Shown: one piece after another, positions 1 through 5,346 of the stretch | Layout of the letters: the number at the start of each line of letters is the position of its first letter | Position numbering within the stretch: the stretch's first letter is position 1 | Assembly (NCBI GenBank): GCA_950068635.1 | Contig: CATMIM010000084.1 | Span: 1 to 5,968 of the forward strand | Length of the DNA stretch: 5,968 nucleotides | DNA from: an uncultured Candidatus Poseidoniales archaeon | GTDB lineage: Archaea; Thermoplasmatota; Poseidoniia; Poseidoniales; Thalassarchaeaceae | Reading direction: 5' to 3' | Notes under the pieces: model-generated | Seen by the model: only the letters and a program-made list of their open reading frames with translations | Told to the model about the DNA's origin: nothing | Databases searched by the model: none | Position numbers and translations under genes: made by a program

Positions 1-688
1 CGCGCAGGTCTGCCCCGCGCAGCCTCATCTGCGGCTCCTTGGACAACGAATCGAACTGCAGGTAGACCTCGAAGCCCGGCATGTAGGTCGCCAGCCGCTC
101 AGCGAAGCCCTCCTCGTTGGCGATGCGGATTCCGTTGGTGTTCAGCATCACGTGGCGGATCGGGCGCTCATTCGCGGCATCGAGAATGTCGAACAGGTCC
201 GGGTGCAGGGTCGGCTCGCCCCCCGATATCTGCACGACATCAGGCTCGCCCTCGTTCTCGACGACCAGGTCGAGCATCTCCACCACCTTCTCCAGGGAGT
301 GGTAGGACTCAGCGTGTTCGGGACCGGAGGAGGCGTAGCAGATGGGGCAGCGCAGGTTGCAGTGGTCGGTCAATTCGATGATGGTAAGGCAGGAATGCTG
401 CTCGTGCGAGGGGCACAACCCACAGTCGTAGGGACAACCGTAATTCATCGGAGTGTTCCACTTCTCTGGCATCTCGGAGGGCTTGATGAACTTCTCACGG
501 CAGCGGCGATAATAGTCAGCGTCGTCGGAGAGCAGCACCTTCTCCCGCTTGTTGCAGGCGTAGCACAATTTGTCCATGTGCACCAGGTCACCGGTGATGA
601 TGATCTTCCCCTCGGTTCGGCGCAGGCAGGAGGAGCAGACGGACACCGCCGTGTCGTAGAACAGGTAATCGCGTACTCTCCCACTCAA
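1..688 (-). CDS. tes: Tes-like radical SAM enzyme, probable tetraether lipid synthase (3' part outside window)
   Basis: Only the first 229 codons are present; the frame is open to the left edge. I read the start as TTG 688, because a GGGAGGGG Shine-Dalgarno lies 7 bases upstream and the gene above stops 2 bases before. Residues 18-45 hold two CxxC pairs (C18/C21, C42/C45), like a rubredoxin or zinc-ribbon site. CPYDCGLCPSH follows at 85-95, then the radical SAM motif CNLRCPIC (C110, C114, C117), GGEPTLHP at 156-163, and YLQFDS with a following LRG at 209-225. This order is that of COG1964, which includes the archaeal tetraether synthase Tes (MJ0619, MA_1486). Tes couples two archaeol phytanyl chains at their methyl ends, through extra Fe-S clusters, to form GDGT or macrocyclic archaeol. 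The family assignment is firm. The exact product is less sure, because COG1964 has paralogues and the C-terminal half is missing. It is the last visible gene of the left operon, directly after an Lgt-like lipid transferase. Confidence 0.82.
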   Translation of the reverse strand, partial: MSGRVRDYLFYDTAVSVCSSCLRRTEGKIIITGDLVHMDKLCYACNKREKVLLSDDADYYRRCREKFIKPSEMPEKWNTPMNYGCPYDCGLCPSHEQHSCLTIIELTDHCNLRCPICYASSGPEHAESYHSLEKVVEMLDLVVENEGEPDVVQISGGEPTLHPDLFDILDAANERPIRHVMLNTNGIRIANEEGFAERLATYMPGFEVYLQFDSLSKEPQMRLRGADLR

Positions 689-690
689 GG

Positions 691-1440
691 TCAGTCCCCT
701 CCCGCAACAGTTCTCCGGTAGTCTCGCATGAAATAGATGACCCCGAACACGCACGCCCACTGGATGGGTGAGAGCATCAGGAAGGAGATGTCTGCTGGCT
801 TGATGAAATCGACAGAGAGGCGCCAGCCGAGATAGAAGATCATGAACAGTTGGTAGCGGGCACCGGGAGGAAGTTCGAGGCCCGCCCGCTCGTGCTTGAG
901 CAACCGCGCTCCTACATATCCGAGGAACAGAATCTCGTAGATCTGGGTCGGGTGGCGCGCGCCGTCACCGAAATCGACAGCCCAGGGGAGGTCGGAGTGG
1001 TAGCCGAAGGTCATGTCATCCATGCCGGACAGGAAGCATCCGAGCCTACCGATGCTGATGGATACGAGTAACGGTGTGACGTAGATGTCGCCGGTACGCT
1101 CGGTGACCCCCAGTCTCTTCTTCACCAGTTCAACTGCCAGCGTCCCGCCGAGCAGTCCACCGACGATGGTCTTGCCACCGATGAGCCGAAACGGCTCTTC
1201 ACTCACGAATTGCAGGGTCTGGGGGGCGTGTTCCAGCCATGCCAAGGTCTTGGCGCCGATGATCGCCCCGAGCAAGGCCGTGATGATGAGCATCCCTCGG
1301 TGCGTTCCGTCGAGCGCATCACCTCTGCGGCTTCCCTCACGGGCCATCAGGCCGAGGCCGACGACGTAGCCCAGCCCTTCGAAGAAGAAGTGCGGGTGCA
1401 GGGTCACGATTCCGAAGTCGAGCCACATCGGGAACTGCAT
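691..1440 (-). CDS. Lgt-like membrane protein (prolipoprotein diacylglyceryl transferase family, divergent)
   Basis: 249 residues from ATG 1440; a TTG at 1446 is in frame, but the G-rich Shine-Dalgarno sits 6 bases before the ATG. The protein is polytopic, with about seven hydrophobic stretches (near 11-33, 49-68, 91-106, 119-134, 167-182, 196-213 and 219-238). Lgt-family landmarks are GGKTIVGGLLGG (88-99), GRLGCFLSG (131-139), LPWAVDFGDG then RHPTQIYE (151-169), and YLGWRLSVDFIKP (203-215). Bacterial Lgt transfers diacylglycerol from phosphatidylglycerol to the lipobox cysteine of preprolipoproteins. Aligned by eye to E. coli Lgt, R143, Y235 and R239 correspond to R132, Y203 and R207. H103 falls on V93, N146 on C135, and the Y26 position on E21. 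The classic GRxxNFxNxE signature is therefore broken. I recall a bacterial subfamily with the same GRxGCFLxG and DFGDG signature, so this looks like a real subfamily rather than decay. In an archaeon the lipid donor would be an ether lipid. Adjacency to tes supports a lipid role; the substrate is unknown. Confidence 0.85.
   Translation of the reverse strand: MQFPMWLDFGIVTLHPHFFFEGLGYVVGLGLMAREGSRRGDALDGTHRGMLIITALLGAIIGAKTLAWLEHAPQTLQFVSEEPFRLIGGKTIVGGLLGGTLAVELVKKRLGVTERTGDIYVTPLLVSISIGRLGCFLSGMDDMTFGYHSDLPWAVDFGDGARHPTQIYEILFLGYVGARLLKHERAGLELPPGARYQLFMIFYLGWRLSVDFIKPADISFLMLSPIQWACVFGVIYFMRDYRRTVAGGD
696..703 (-). promoter_or_regulatory. Shine-Dalgarno site that fixes the TTG start of tes
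   Basis: GGGAGGGG reads on the minus strand 7 bases before TTG 688 and overlaps the last codons of the Lgt-like gene. No ATG or GTG in the tes frame lies near it, so it supports a TTG start and translational coupling of the two genes. Confidence 0.7.
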
Positions 1441-1446
1441 GCTCAA

Positions 1447-1454
1447 CCCCCCCT
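1447..1454 (-). promoter_or_regulatory. G-rich Shine-Dalgarno of the Lgt-like gene
   Basis: The minus strand reads AGGGGGGG followed by TTGAGC and ATG 1440. The 6-base spacing favours the ATG over the TTG at 1446, which touches the G run. The 55-base gap up to the purP stop holds no obvious hairpin or T-rich terminator, so read-through from purP is likely. Confidence 0.55.
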
Positions 1455-1495
1455 AACTCGGCGAATCACGACGGTCCTTGAACCCCAGCCAGCCC

Positions 1496-2653
1496 TCAGG
1501 TGAGGACTTCGTCGAGGCGGTCCTGTTCGACGGCGTGGCGCAACTCAAGGGCTATGCGTCTTCCACTGGACATTTCCTTCCTCCACAGCGAGTTGCCGTA
1601 CGGATGGCCAGAGTTCAGGTGGACGTTGGTGCCACCGCCTACTCGTGGTGCCACATCGTAGATCCAGTAATTCATGTCCTTGTCGATGCAGGTCTGCAGG
1701 CAGAACGGCCCGATGATTCCTGGGTCGTAGTGCTCCTTGGATGCGGTCACGAACTTCTCACCGAGGTCGAAGGCGTCTTCCAGCAGACTCTCACGGATGG
1801 TCGCAGTGTTGTGGCCGACCACCGTCATCTCGGGGATCTGCTGGTGTTCAGGGAGCGTCATCTGCTGAGGGGCGGGAAGGCGCACATGTCCATCGAGGCT
1901 GGATTCGAAGCGCCAGTCGACCCCCAGCAACTCCAGTTGAGGCAGATCCTCTTCGAGCGGGCTGTAGAAGAAGTTCAGATTGAACACCGGACCAATCACG
2001 TAGCGCTCGATGCGCGCTCCAGAGAGGCTCTCTGCATCTATGACACCTTGAGCCAGAAGCGATTGCGACTTCTCCACGTATTCCGCGTGCGAGGCGCAGG
2101 AGAAGAATCCGCGTTCGAGTTTCTTCTCCGCGTGGTGCAACTTCACCATGCACAGACAGTCGATATCCTCTGGGTCACCAATCTCCTCAGGGTGGGGCAA
2201 GCCAGCCTGTTCTAGGATCCAGTAGTAGTCCTGGTCTTCTGTGCGCTCCTCCATGCGCAGCATGTTGCGGCTGCCGAGCATCGGGACGCGGAAGTCATCC
2301 TCGATGGCCTGCATCGAGCAGTAGGATGTGAACGAGCGATTCGGGATGTAGATCACGTTTCGGTCACGCATCTGTTGCTGGAACTCAGCATCCAGCACAT
2401 CGCTGAACCTGTCGAGCACGATGGCCTTGTCGACCATCCCGCGCACGACGCGACCTCCGCTGCTGCGGACGGTGCGGAAGTAGTCAGAATACGTCTTCTC
2501 CCTCCCCTTCTGGCAGTAGGCGACGGTTGGGAATCCCTCCTCGATGGCGCCATCGCAGATGTCGAGCGCGGAGTGGCTTGCAGTCATCCCGATACGCAGT
2601 TTGAGTCGGTCGTATTCCAGCAGCACATCCGAGATGTCGTCCTGTGTGATCAT
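1496..2653 (-). CDS. purP: PurP, formate-dependent FAICAR synthetase (ATP-grasp)
   Basis: 385 residues from ATG 2653, close to the family's usual 330-390. PurP converts AICAR, formate and ATP to FAICAR, the folate-independent penultimate step of IMP synthesis in archaea; it is cytosolic. Family landmarks are visible in order: an N-terminal TASHSALDICDGA (24-36), then IPNRSFTSY, the stretch FRVPMLGSRNMLRMEER, and GDPEDIDCLCMVKL of the ATP-grasp core. IERYVIGPVFNLNFFYSPL follows, then LELLGVDWRFESSLDG, then IGPFCLQ and PRVGGGTNVHLN (336-347) near the C-terminus, where metal and ATP ligands sit in this superfamily. Three starts are in frame (TTG 2671, ATG 2659, ATG 2653). I chose ATG 2653 because GGAGG lies 8 bases upstream; the other ATG is only 2 bases from it. 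The gene follows the coiled-coil gene by 14 bases and is probably co-transcribed with it. No folate-type purine gene is in the window. Confidence 0.93.
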   Translation of the reverse strand: MITQDDISDVLLEYDRLKLRIGMTASHSALDICDGAIEEGFPTVAYCQKGREKTYSDYFRTVRSSGGRVVRGMVDKAIVLDRFSDVLDAEFQQQMRDRNVIYIPNRSFTSYCSMQAIEDDFRVPMLGSRNMLRMEERTEDQDYYWILEQAGLPHPEEIGDPEDIDCLCMVKLHHAEKKLERGFFSCASHAEYVEKSQSLLAQGVIDAESLSGARIERYVIGPVFNLNFFYSPLEEDLPQLELLGVDWRFESSLDGHVRLPAPQQMTLPEHQQIPEMTVVGHNTATIRESLLEDAFDLGEKFVTASKEHYDPGIIGPFCLQTCIDKDMNYWIYDVAPRVGGGTNVHLNSGHPYGNSLWRKEMSSGRRIALELRHAVEQDRLDEVLT

Positions 2654-2660
2654 TCGCATT

Positions 2661-2667
2661 CCCTCCT
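2661..2667 (-). promoter_or_regulatory. Shine-Dalgarno that decides the purP start
   Basis: AGGAGGG on the minus strand fills the gap right after the coiled-coil stop codon. Its distance to ATG 2653 is 8 bases, which is normal. The in-frame ATG at 2659 would be 2 bases away and the TTG at 2671 lies upstream of the site. Confidence 0.7.
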
Positions 2668-3528
2668 TCAATTCCCGTCCCTGTGGATGCCCATCAACTC
2701 CTCGGTGGACAGAGTCTCCCCACTCATGAGTTTGGACATCAGGTCCTGGACTTCGACGCGCGCTTCGACGCGCGTCGGCTCGCGTCCGGCCGTGCGCGCC
2801 TCCTTGGCTTCGAAAAAGTAGCGAATGCCATACACGATGCGCATGGCGATGATGTAGCGTCGGTGCTCGGAGTCGGCATGCATTTTTGAGCCGACGAACG
2901 CCTGATGAGCTTCTTCGTGCAGTTCTGTGAGGCGATTGATCTTATTTCGGAGTTCAACCATCAGTTCGTGCGCAGTCTGCGCTCTCTCCACTTCCTCAAC
3001 CACCTTCTGATGTGCCACTTCTTGTTCATCGACCGCCTCTTGTCGGGCCTGCAATGCCCTACCGAGATCGGTGTCATCTGCCTGCATCGAGGCCAGTTTC
3101 TTGATCTGCCGATCGAGTTCGCGCATCGCTCCGATGGCCTCCTTCTCCTTCTTGCCGCCGCCGAATCTCCCAGTCTCGTAATCGCGCTCCATCTCATCGA
3201 GCTTTCTCCTGAGTCCGTGGATGGTCGGTCCCTTGGGCTTCTGGCCCGCTTCGTCGCCTTGCAACTCCTGCAGTCGCTCCTTCGCCGTGGCCACCGCCGA
3301 GTTGCCTTCGTCTCGTGTTTTTTTCGCAGACTTGACGCTCTCGTTGCCTTCGTCACGGATCTCCCGCTGACGTTGTATCTCGTCGAACATCTCGCGCTTC
3401 TTGCCGCCGATCTTGTCGCGGCGGGTACGGTTCTCAACTGTGCAGGAGTTCCATTCATCGCGACGGGTGCGGTGTTCTGAGACCAGTTTTTGGATTCGGC
3501 TTCTCGACTGACGAAACTCCTCTTCCAT
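2668..3528 (-). CDS. COG1340-type archaeal coiled-coil protein
   Basis: 286 residues, almost wholly charged heptad-like helix with no signal peptide or membrane segment, so it should be soluble. Residues 1-90 are a K/R/E-rich coil with a repeated RDEGN (58-62 and 72-76, 14 residues apart); I read this as the counterpart of the RDELNxxV repeat of COG1340. A glycine/proline break near 91-102 is followed by LRRKLDEMERDYETGRFGGG (106-125) and a second coil to about 210, matching the central COG1340 block. The C-terminus ends in SGETLSTEELM (269-279), the short conserved tail of the family. ATG 3528 has GGAG 5 bases upstream; the frame is open further up but holds no ATG, GTG or TTG. Members are sometimes mislabelled phosphoserine phosphatase; no HAD motif is present here. 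The function is unknown. It is first in the operon with purP, lgt-like and tes, and has a paralogue at the right edge of the window. Confidence 0.85.
   Translation of the reverse strand: MEEEFRQSRSRIQKLVSEHRTRRDEWNSCTVENRTRRDKIGGKKREMFDEIQRQREIRDEGNESVKSAKKTRDEGNSAVATAKERLQELQGDEAGQKPKGPTIHGLRRKLDEMERDYETGRFGGGKKEKEAIGAMRELDRQIKKLASMQADDTDLGRALQARQEAVDEQEVAHQKVVEEVERAQTAHELMVELRNKINRLTELHEEAHQAFVGSKMHADSEHRRYIIAMRIVYGIRYFFEAKEARTAGREPTRVEARVEVQDLMSKLMSGETLSTEELMGIHRDGN
2751..2774. repeat. Perfect 12-base tandem duplication inside the coiled-coil gene
   Basis: Two exact copies of CTTCGACGCGCG stand head to tail (2751-2762 and 2763-2774). Read on the coding strand they give the repeated RVEA/RVEV at residues 253-260, just before the conserved C-terminal motif. 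The length is a multiple of three, so the frame is kept. It is probably a small slippage duplication. Confidence 0.8.
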
Positions 3529-3601
3529 TCGGTCTCCGCTCCCGTAGTTCGTTCTGCGTCCCTTGAGGGCCGTGCCGCGCAGGAACCGCCACCAGTAGCC
3601 T

Positions 3602-3611
3602 GCATTTAACG
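3602..3611 (-). promoter_or_regulatory. Possible TATA box for the coiled-coil/purP/lgt/tes operon
   Basis: The minus strand reads CGTTAAATGC here, the most AT-rich patch upstream of ATG 3528, with GGAAATGA just before it. An archaeal start point some 25 bases downstream would fall near 3580 and give a leader of about 50 bases that contains the GGAG site at 3534-3537. The match to the consensus is weak. Confidence 0.35.
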
Positions 3612-3650
3612 ACTGTCATTTCCCTGGCGTCATCCACTGAGTCGCTCGGT

Positions 3651-3670
3651 GAGGATACAGGGGTGTCCTC
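3651..3670. repeat. Inverted repeat between the two divergent promoters, candidate operator
   Basis: GAGGATAC (3651-3658) faces GTGTCCTC (3663-3670) across a 4-base AGGG centre. Seven of eight positions match as DNA, and all eight pair as RNA if one G-U is allowed. It lies between the two TATA-like elements, where a regulator could act on both directions. It would be inside the coding region only if the unlikely GTG 3649 start were used. Confidence 0.4.
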
Positions 3671-3680
3671 CGCGGCAACG

Positions 3681-3686
3681 ATTAAG
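3681..3686 (+). promoter_or_regulatory. Possible TATA element for the KaiC-like gene
   Basis: ATTAAG in an otherwise GC-rich stretch. A start point about 25 bases on would fall near 3709, only around 9 bases before ATG 3718. That would fit the lack of a Shine-Dalgarno there and suggests a leaderless or very short-leader mRNA. Weak consensus match. Confidence 0.3.
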
Positions 3687-3702
3687 TCGGCGTCGGCATT
3701 AC

Positions 3703-3712
3703 CCGTCGACGG
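3703..3712. repeat. 10-base perfect palindrome before the KaiC-like start
   Basis: CCGTCGACGG is its own reverse complement and ends 5 bases before ATG 3718, near the predicted transcription start. It could be an operator half of the divergent region, but a 10-base GC-rich palindrome can also arise by chance. Confidence 0.35.
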
Positions 3713-3717
3713 TAGCG

Positions 3718-4398
3718 ATGTTCATCGGTGGGATTCCCGGAATGGAGAGGGTGATGCAGAATGACGTGTCCCCTCCTTATCTCACGCTGGTGACGGGGCC
3801 GCCCGGCTCGTTGAAGACCGGATTCGCGCTCAGTTTGGTGGCCAACCACCTGCGCCGCACTGGCGAGTTCGGCCTCTACTGTACAGTGGAGGAGACGGTC
3901 GACAGCCTGCTGAAGAGCTGCCAATCGATGCGCATCGACCTGCCCCCTAACCTGCAGATCACCGACTTCACCGAACTGCGTAAGGAGAATGAGGCGATGG
4001 ATTACCTGAAGTTCACCCGCCGGATGATCCAGCATTTCAAGCAGGAGCGCGGGCATGCCTTCACCACCTTCGTGCTCGACAGTCTGGGGGCCATCTACAG
4101 CCTGACCACCGTGGATGCGGATATGCGCAAGCGGATGTTCGGCTTCTTTGATTTCCTGCGCTCTCAGGGACTCTACACCCTGATAGTCACCGAACGGCAG
4201 ACCGGGGATCATGCAGAACTGGAGGGCAATGAGGGATTCATCGCCGATGCCATCCTCGCGCTCGGGCTGGATCGCAGGAACGGGAAGATCGTGCGCACCC
4301 TGCAGATCGAGAAGATGCGTCACGTGAACCATTCGATGGAGAAGCAGGCGCTCGATGCCAGTAATGGAATCAGCATCATGGGTCCTCTGTTCGATTAG
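3718..4398 (+). CDS. KaiC/RAD55-like single-domain RecA-fold ATPase with altered Walker A
   Basis: 226 residues from ATG 3718, the size of a single KaiC domain. An in-frame GTG at 3649 would add 23 basic residues with no family likeness, so I rejected it. IGGIPGMERVM (3-13) matches the IPGLDELL entry of KaiC/RadA-like proteins. The Walker A loop is GPPGSLKT (27-34), with leucine where the canonical GxxxxGK[ST] has its second glycine. The YCTVEET segment (54-60) carries the E58-E59 pair typical of the catalytic glutamates. Walker B is FVLDS (118-122), and the C-terminal IEKMRHVNH with GISI resembles the KaiC EKMRGxxH strand. Such archaeal proteins are ATP-binding regulators in signalling, motility or recombination; the role here is unknown. 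I recall archaeal relatives with a similar SLK or SMK loop, so it may still bind nucleotide. It stands alone on the plus strand, converging with the roadblock gene 23 bases away. Confidence 0.85.
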   Translation: MFIGGIPGMERVMQNDVSPPYLTLVTGPPGSLKTGFALSLVANHLRRTGEFGLYCTVEETVDSLLKSCQSMRIDLPPNLQITDFTELRKENEAMDYLKFTRRMIQHFKQERGHAFTTFVLDSLGAIYSLTTVDADMRKRMFGFFDFLRSQGLYTLIVTERQTGDHAELEGNEGFIADAILALGLDRRNGKIVRTLQIEKMRHVNHSMEKQALDASNGISIMGPLFD

Positions 4399-4421
4399 CC
4401 GACGCCGACCGGTTGCGTGGC

Positions 4422-4811
4422 TCACAGAAGTTCGCGGAGTCGTTCGCAGCATCCGGAGAGCGTGATTCGCAGCAGACCTAGGTTGGCACCCGGCTCCAAG
4501 CGGACGAGCAGGTGCCAGTCTGGTGCGAGTCGCTCACATACCAGCGTACCCGCGGTCCCAAGAGCGGTAACTCTCGTCGTGGTGCCTCTCTCGCTCGCTG
4601 AACTGAGCGCGTCGGCGGCGTCGAGCATCGCCGGTGCAAGTGATCCGACTCCTTCGAGGTTCGATGAGTCAGCGCCGGCCGCCTCATGGATGAAGCCCTC
4701 CCGCGAGAGAATGCCAGCCCATACCACCCCTTCCGCGGCGGCGAATTCCTCGAGCACTTGTTGGCGCATTGGCCAGCGGAACCCGTCCGCGGGGAAAAAC
4801 GACGCTCTCAT
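4422..4811 (-). CDS. Roadblock/LC7 domain protein
   Basis: 129 residues from ATG 4811, whose ATGA overlaps the GNAT stop; an upstream in-frame start at 4883 would lie deep in the GNAT gene and is rejected. There is no clear Shine-Dalgarno, so translation is probably coupled. The roadblock fold can be read from about residue 15: helix MRQQVLEEFAAAEGV, strand WAGILSREGFIHEAAG (31-46), a long helix LAPAMLDAADALSSAS (58-73), strands RVTALGTAGTLVCERL (80-95) and HLLVRLEPG (100-108), and the hallmark ANLGLLRITL entering the last helix (109-118). Roadblock proteins dimerise and bind or regulate Ras-like or MglA-type GTPases. No GTPase is in the window. The partner could be encoded elsewhere, or the protein may serve the neighbouring GNAT or the convergent ATPase, which is speculation. 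Confidence 0.82.
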   Translation of the reverse strand: MRASFFPADGFRWPMRQQVLEEFAAAEGVVWAGILSREGFIHEAAGADSSNLEGVGSLAPAMLDAADALSSASERGTTTRVTALGTAGTLVCERLAPDWHLLVRLEPGANLGLLRITLSGCCERLRELL

Positions 4812-5332
4812 CCAATCTGTCGCCGGCGCTCCATCAGTGGCCCCCGCATCAGCAGCCCCTCGCCACCGTCCCCGTAGTAGCATTCGAGGCAGCCAACCGC
4901 TTCGAGTCCGAGTCGGTGATAGAACCTCTGACCACCCAAGTTGTCCTCTCTCACTTCCAACTGCACAGTTTCAACCCCATCCTGACTTGCTAGCCGTGCG
5001 AACTCCACCCATGCCTGTCCCCCGTGCCCCCTGTTCTGCAGACTCGACTCGACCAGGAACAGCAGCACCCGTGCGGTGGTCTCGTCCAGGCGCATGCTGA
5101 ACAGCAGACCATGCGGTCGTCCGGGACGGCTGTTCGCTTCCAGCACCAGGCAGCCGAACTCCTCTGCGAGCGGCAGTCGCCGGAGTTGTTCACTCTCGTA
5201 ATATTCTCCGGTACACTCCTCGATCAGTTGTGAGCAGCGTCTCCACGCTGCCTCATCGAGCACCTCCGCTGCGTCCGGATGCAGCCGCCAGGCGAGTTCG
5301 ACCATCGGCTGGCGACCTCGGTGGTTACGCAT
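4808..5332 (-). CDS. GNAT-family N-acetyltransferase (RimI-like)
   Basis: 174 residues from ATG 5332. The acetyl-CoA loop is QNRGHG (99-104) after strand VLLFLVESSL, matching the Q/RxxGxG/A rule of motif A. Motif B follows as VQLEVREDNLGGQRFYHRLG, an NxxGxxFYxxLG pattern typical of RimI-like enzymes, then the GLEAVG strand and an EGLLMRGPL end. The enzyme should move acetyl from acetyl-CoA to an amine; the acceptor (protein N-terminus, lysine, polyamine or antibiotic) cannot be told. A second start, ATG 5305, has GAGGT 9 bases upstream and would drop nine basic residues; the ATG 5332 start has GAGGG 11 bases upstream. I cannot decide between them. It follows the coiled-coil gene by 14 bases and overlaps the roadblock gene by 4, so the three form an operon. 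Confidence 0.85.
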   Translation of the reverse strand: MRNHRGRQPMVELAWRLHPDAAEVLDEAAWRRCSQLIEECTGEYYESEQLRRLPLAEEFGCLVLEANSRPGRPHGLLFSMRLDETTARVLLFLVESSLQNRGHGGQAWVEFARLASQDGVETVQLEVREDNLGGQRFYHRLGLEAVGCLECYYGDGGEGLLMRGPLMERRRQIG

Positions 5333-5346
5333 CGAGGTTGCGGCCC

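Larger units (their letters stand above)
3529..3717. other. Divergent intergenic region
   Basis: These 189 bases separate the minus-strand coiled-coil/purP/lgt/tes operon from the plus-strand KaiC-like gene, and are the longest non-coding stretch of the window. They must hold the promoters for both sides. I see weak TATA-like elements facing each way, an 8-base stem inverted repeat between them and a 10-base palindrome before the plus-strand ATG. No small gene with convincing coding features or RNA gene was seen. Confidence 0.7.

Noticed and set aside
152..721. Plus-strand open frame of 189 residues opposite the radical SAM gene
   Set aside because: The minus strand carries CxxxCxxC, GGEP and other radical SAM landmarks; the plus frame has none.
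1478..2215. Plus-strand open frame of 245 residues opposite purP
   Set aside because: It lies wholly antisense to well-recognised PurP motifs and shows no domain of its own.
2668..3528. Phosphoserine phosphatase, as COG1340-like proteins are sometimes labelled
   Set aside because: No HAD-type DxDx motif or globular enzyme pattern is present; the protein is coiled coil almost end to end.
2961..3605. Minus-strand frame of 214 residues overlapping the coiled-coil gene
   Set aside because: It is the out-of-frame reading of the same strand, rich in R and S, with no coil pattern. The 3528 start has a Shine-Dalgarno and family likeness.
3649..3717. GTG 3649 as the start of the KaiC-like gene
   Set aside because: The added 23 residues are basic and unlike KaiC entry sequences. 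The IPGMERVM entry follows directly from ATG 3718, and the extension would bury both the inverted repeat and the TATA-like element.
4399..4421. Terminator between the convergent genes
   Set aside because: The 23 bases hold no T-rich tract on either strand and no stable hairpin that I can see.
3682..4452. Minus-strand open frame of 256 residues across the KaiC-like gene
   Set aside because: It is longer than the gene it opposes, but it has no family features and is rich in H, Q and E as antisense frames in GC-rich DNA are. It would also overlap the end of the roadblock gene. The plus strand holds clear ATPase motifs.
4417..5100. Plus-strand open frame of 227 residues opposite the roadblock and GNAT genes
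   Set aside because: Its composition (S, P, R, A throughout) is that of a GC-rich shadow frame, and both minus-strand genes have clear domain patterns.
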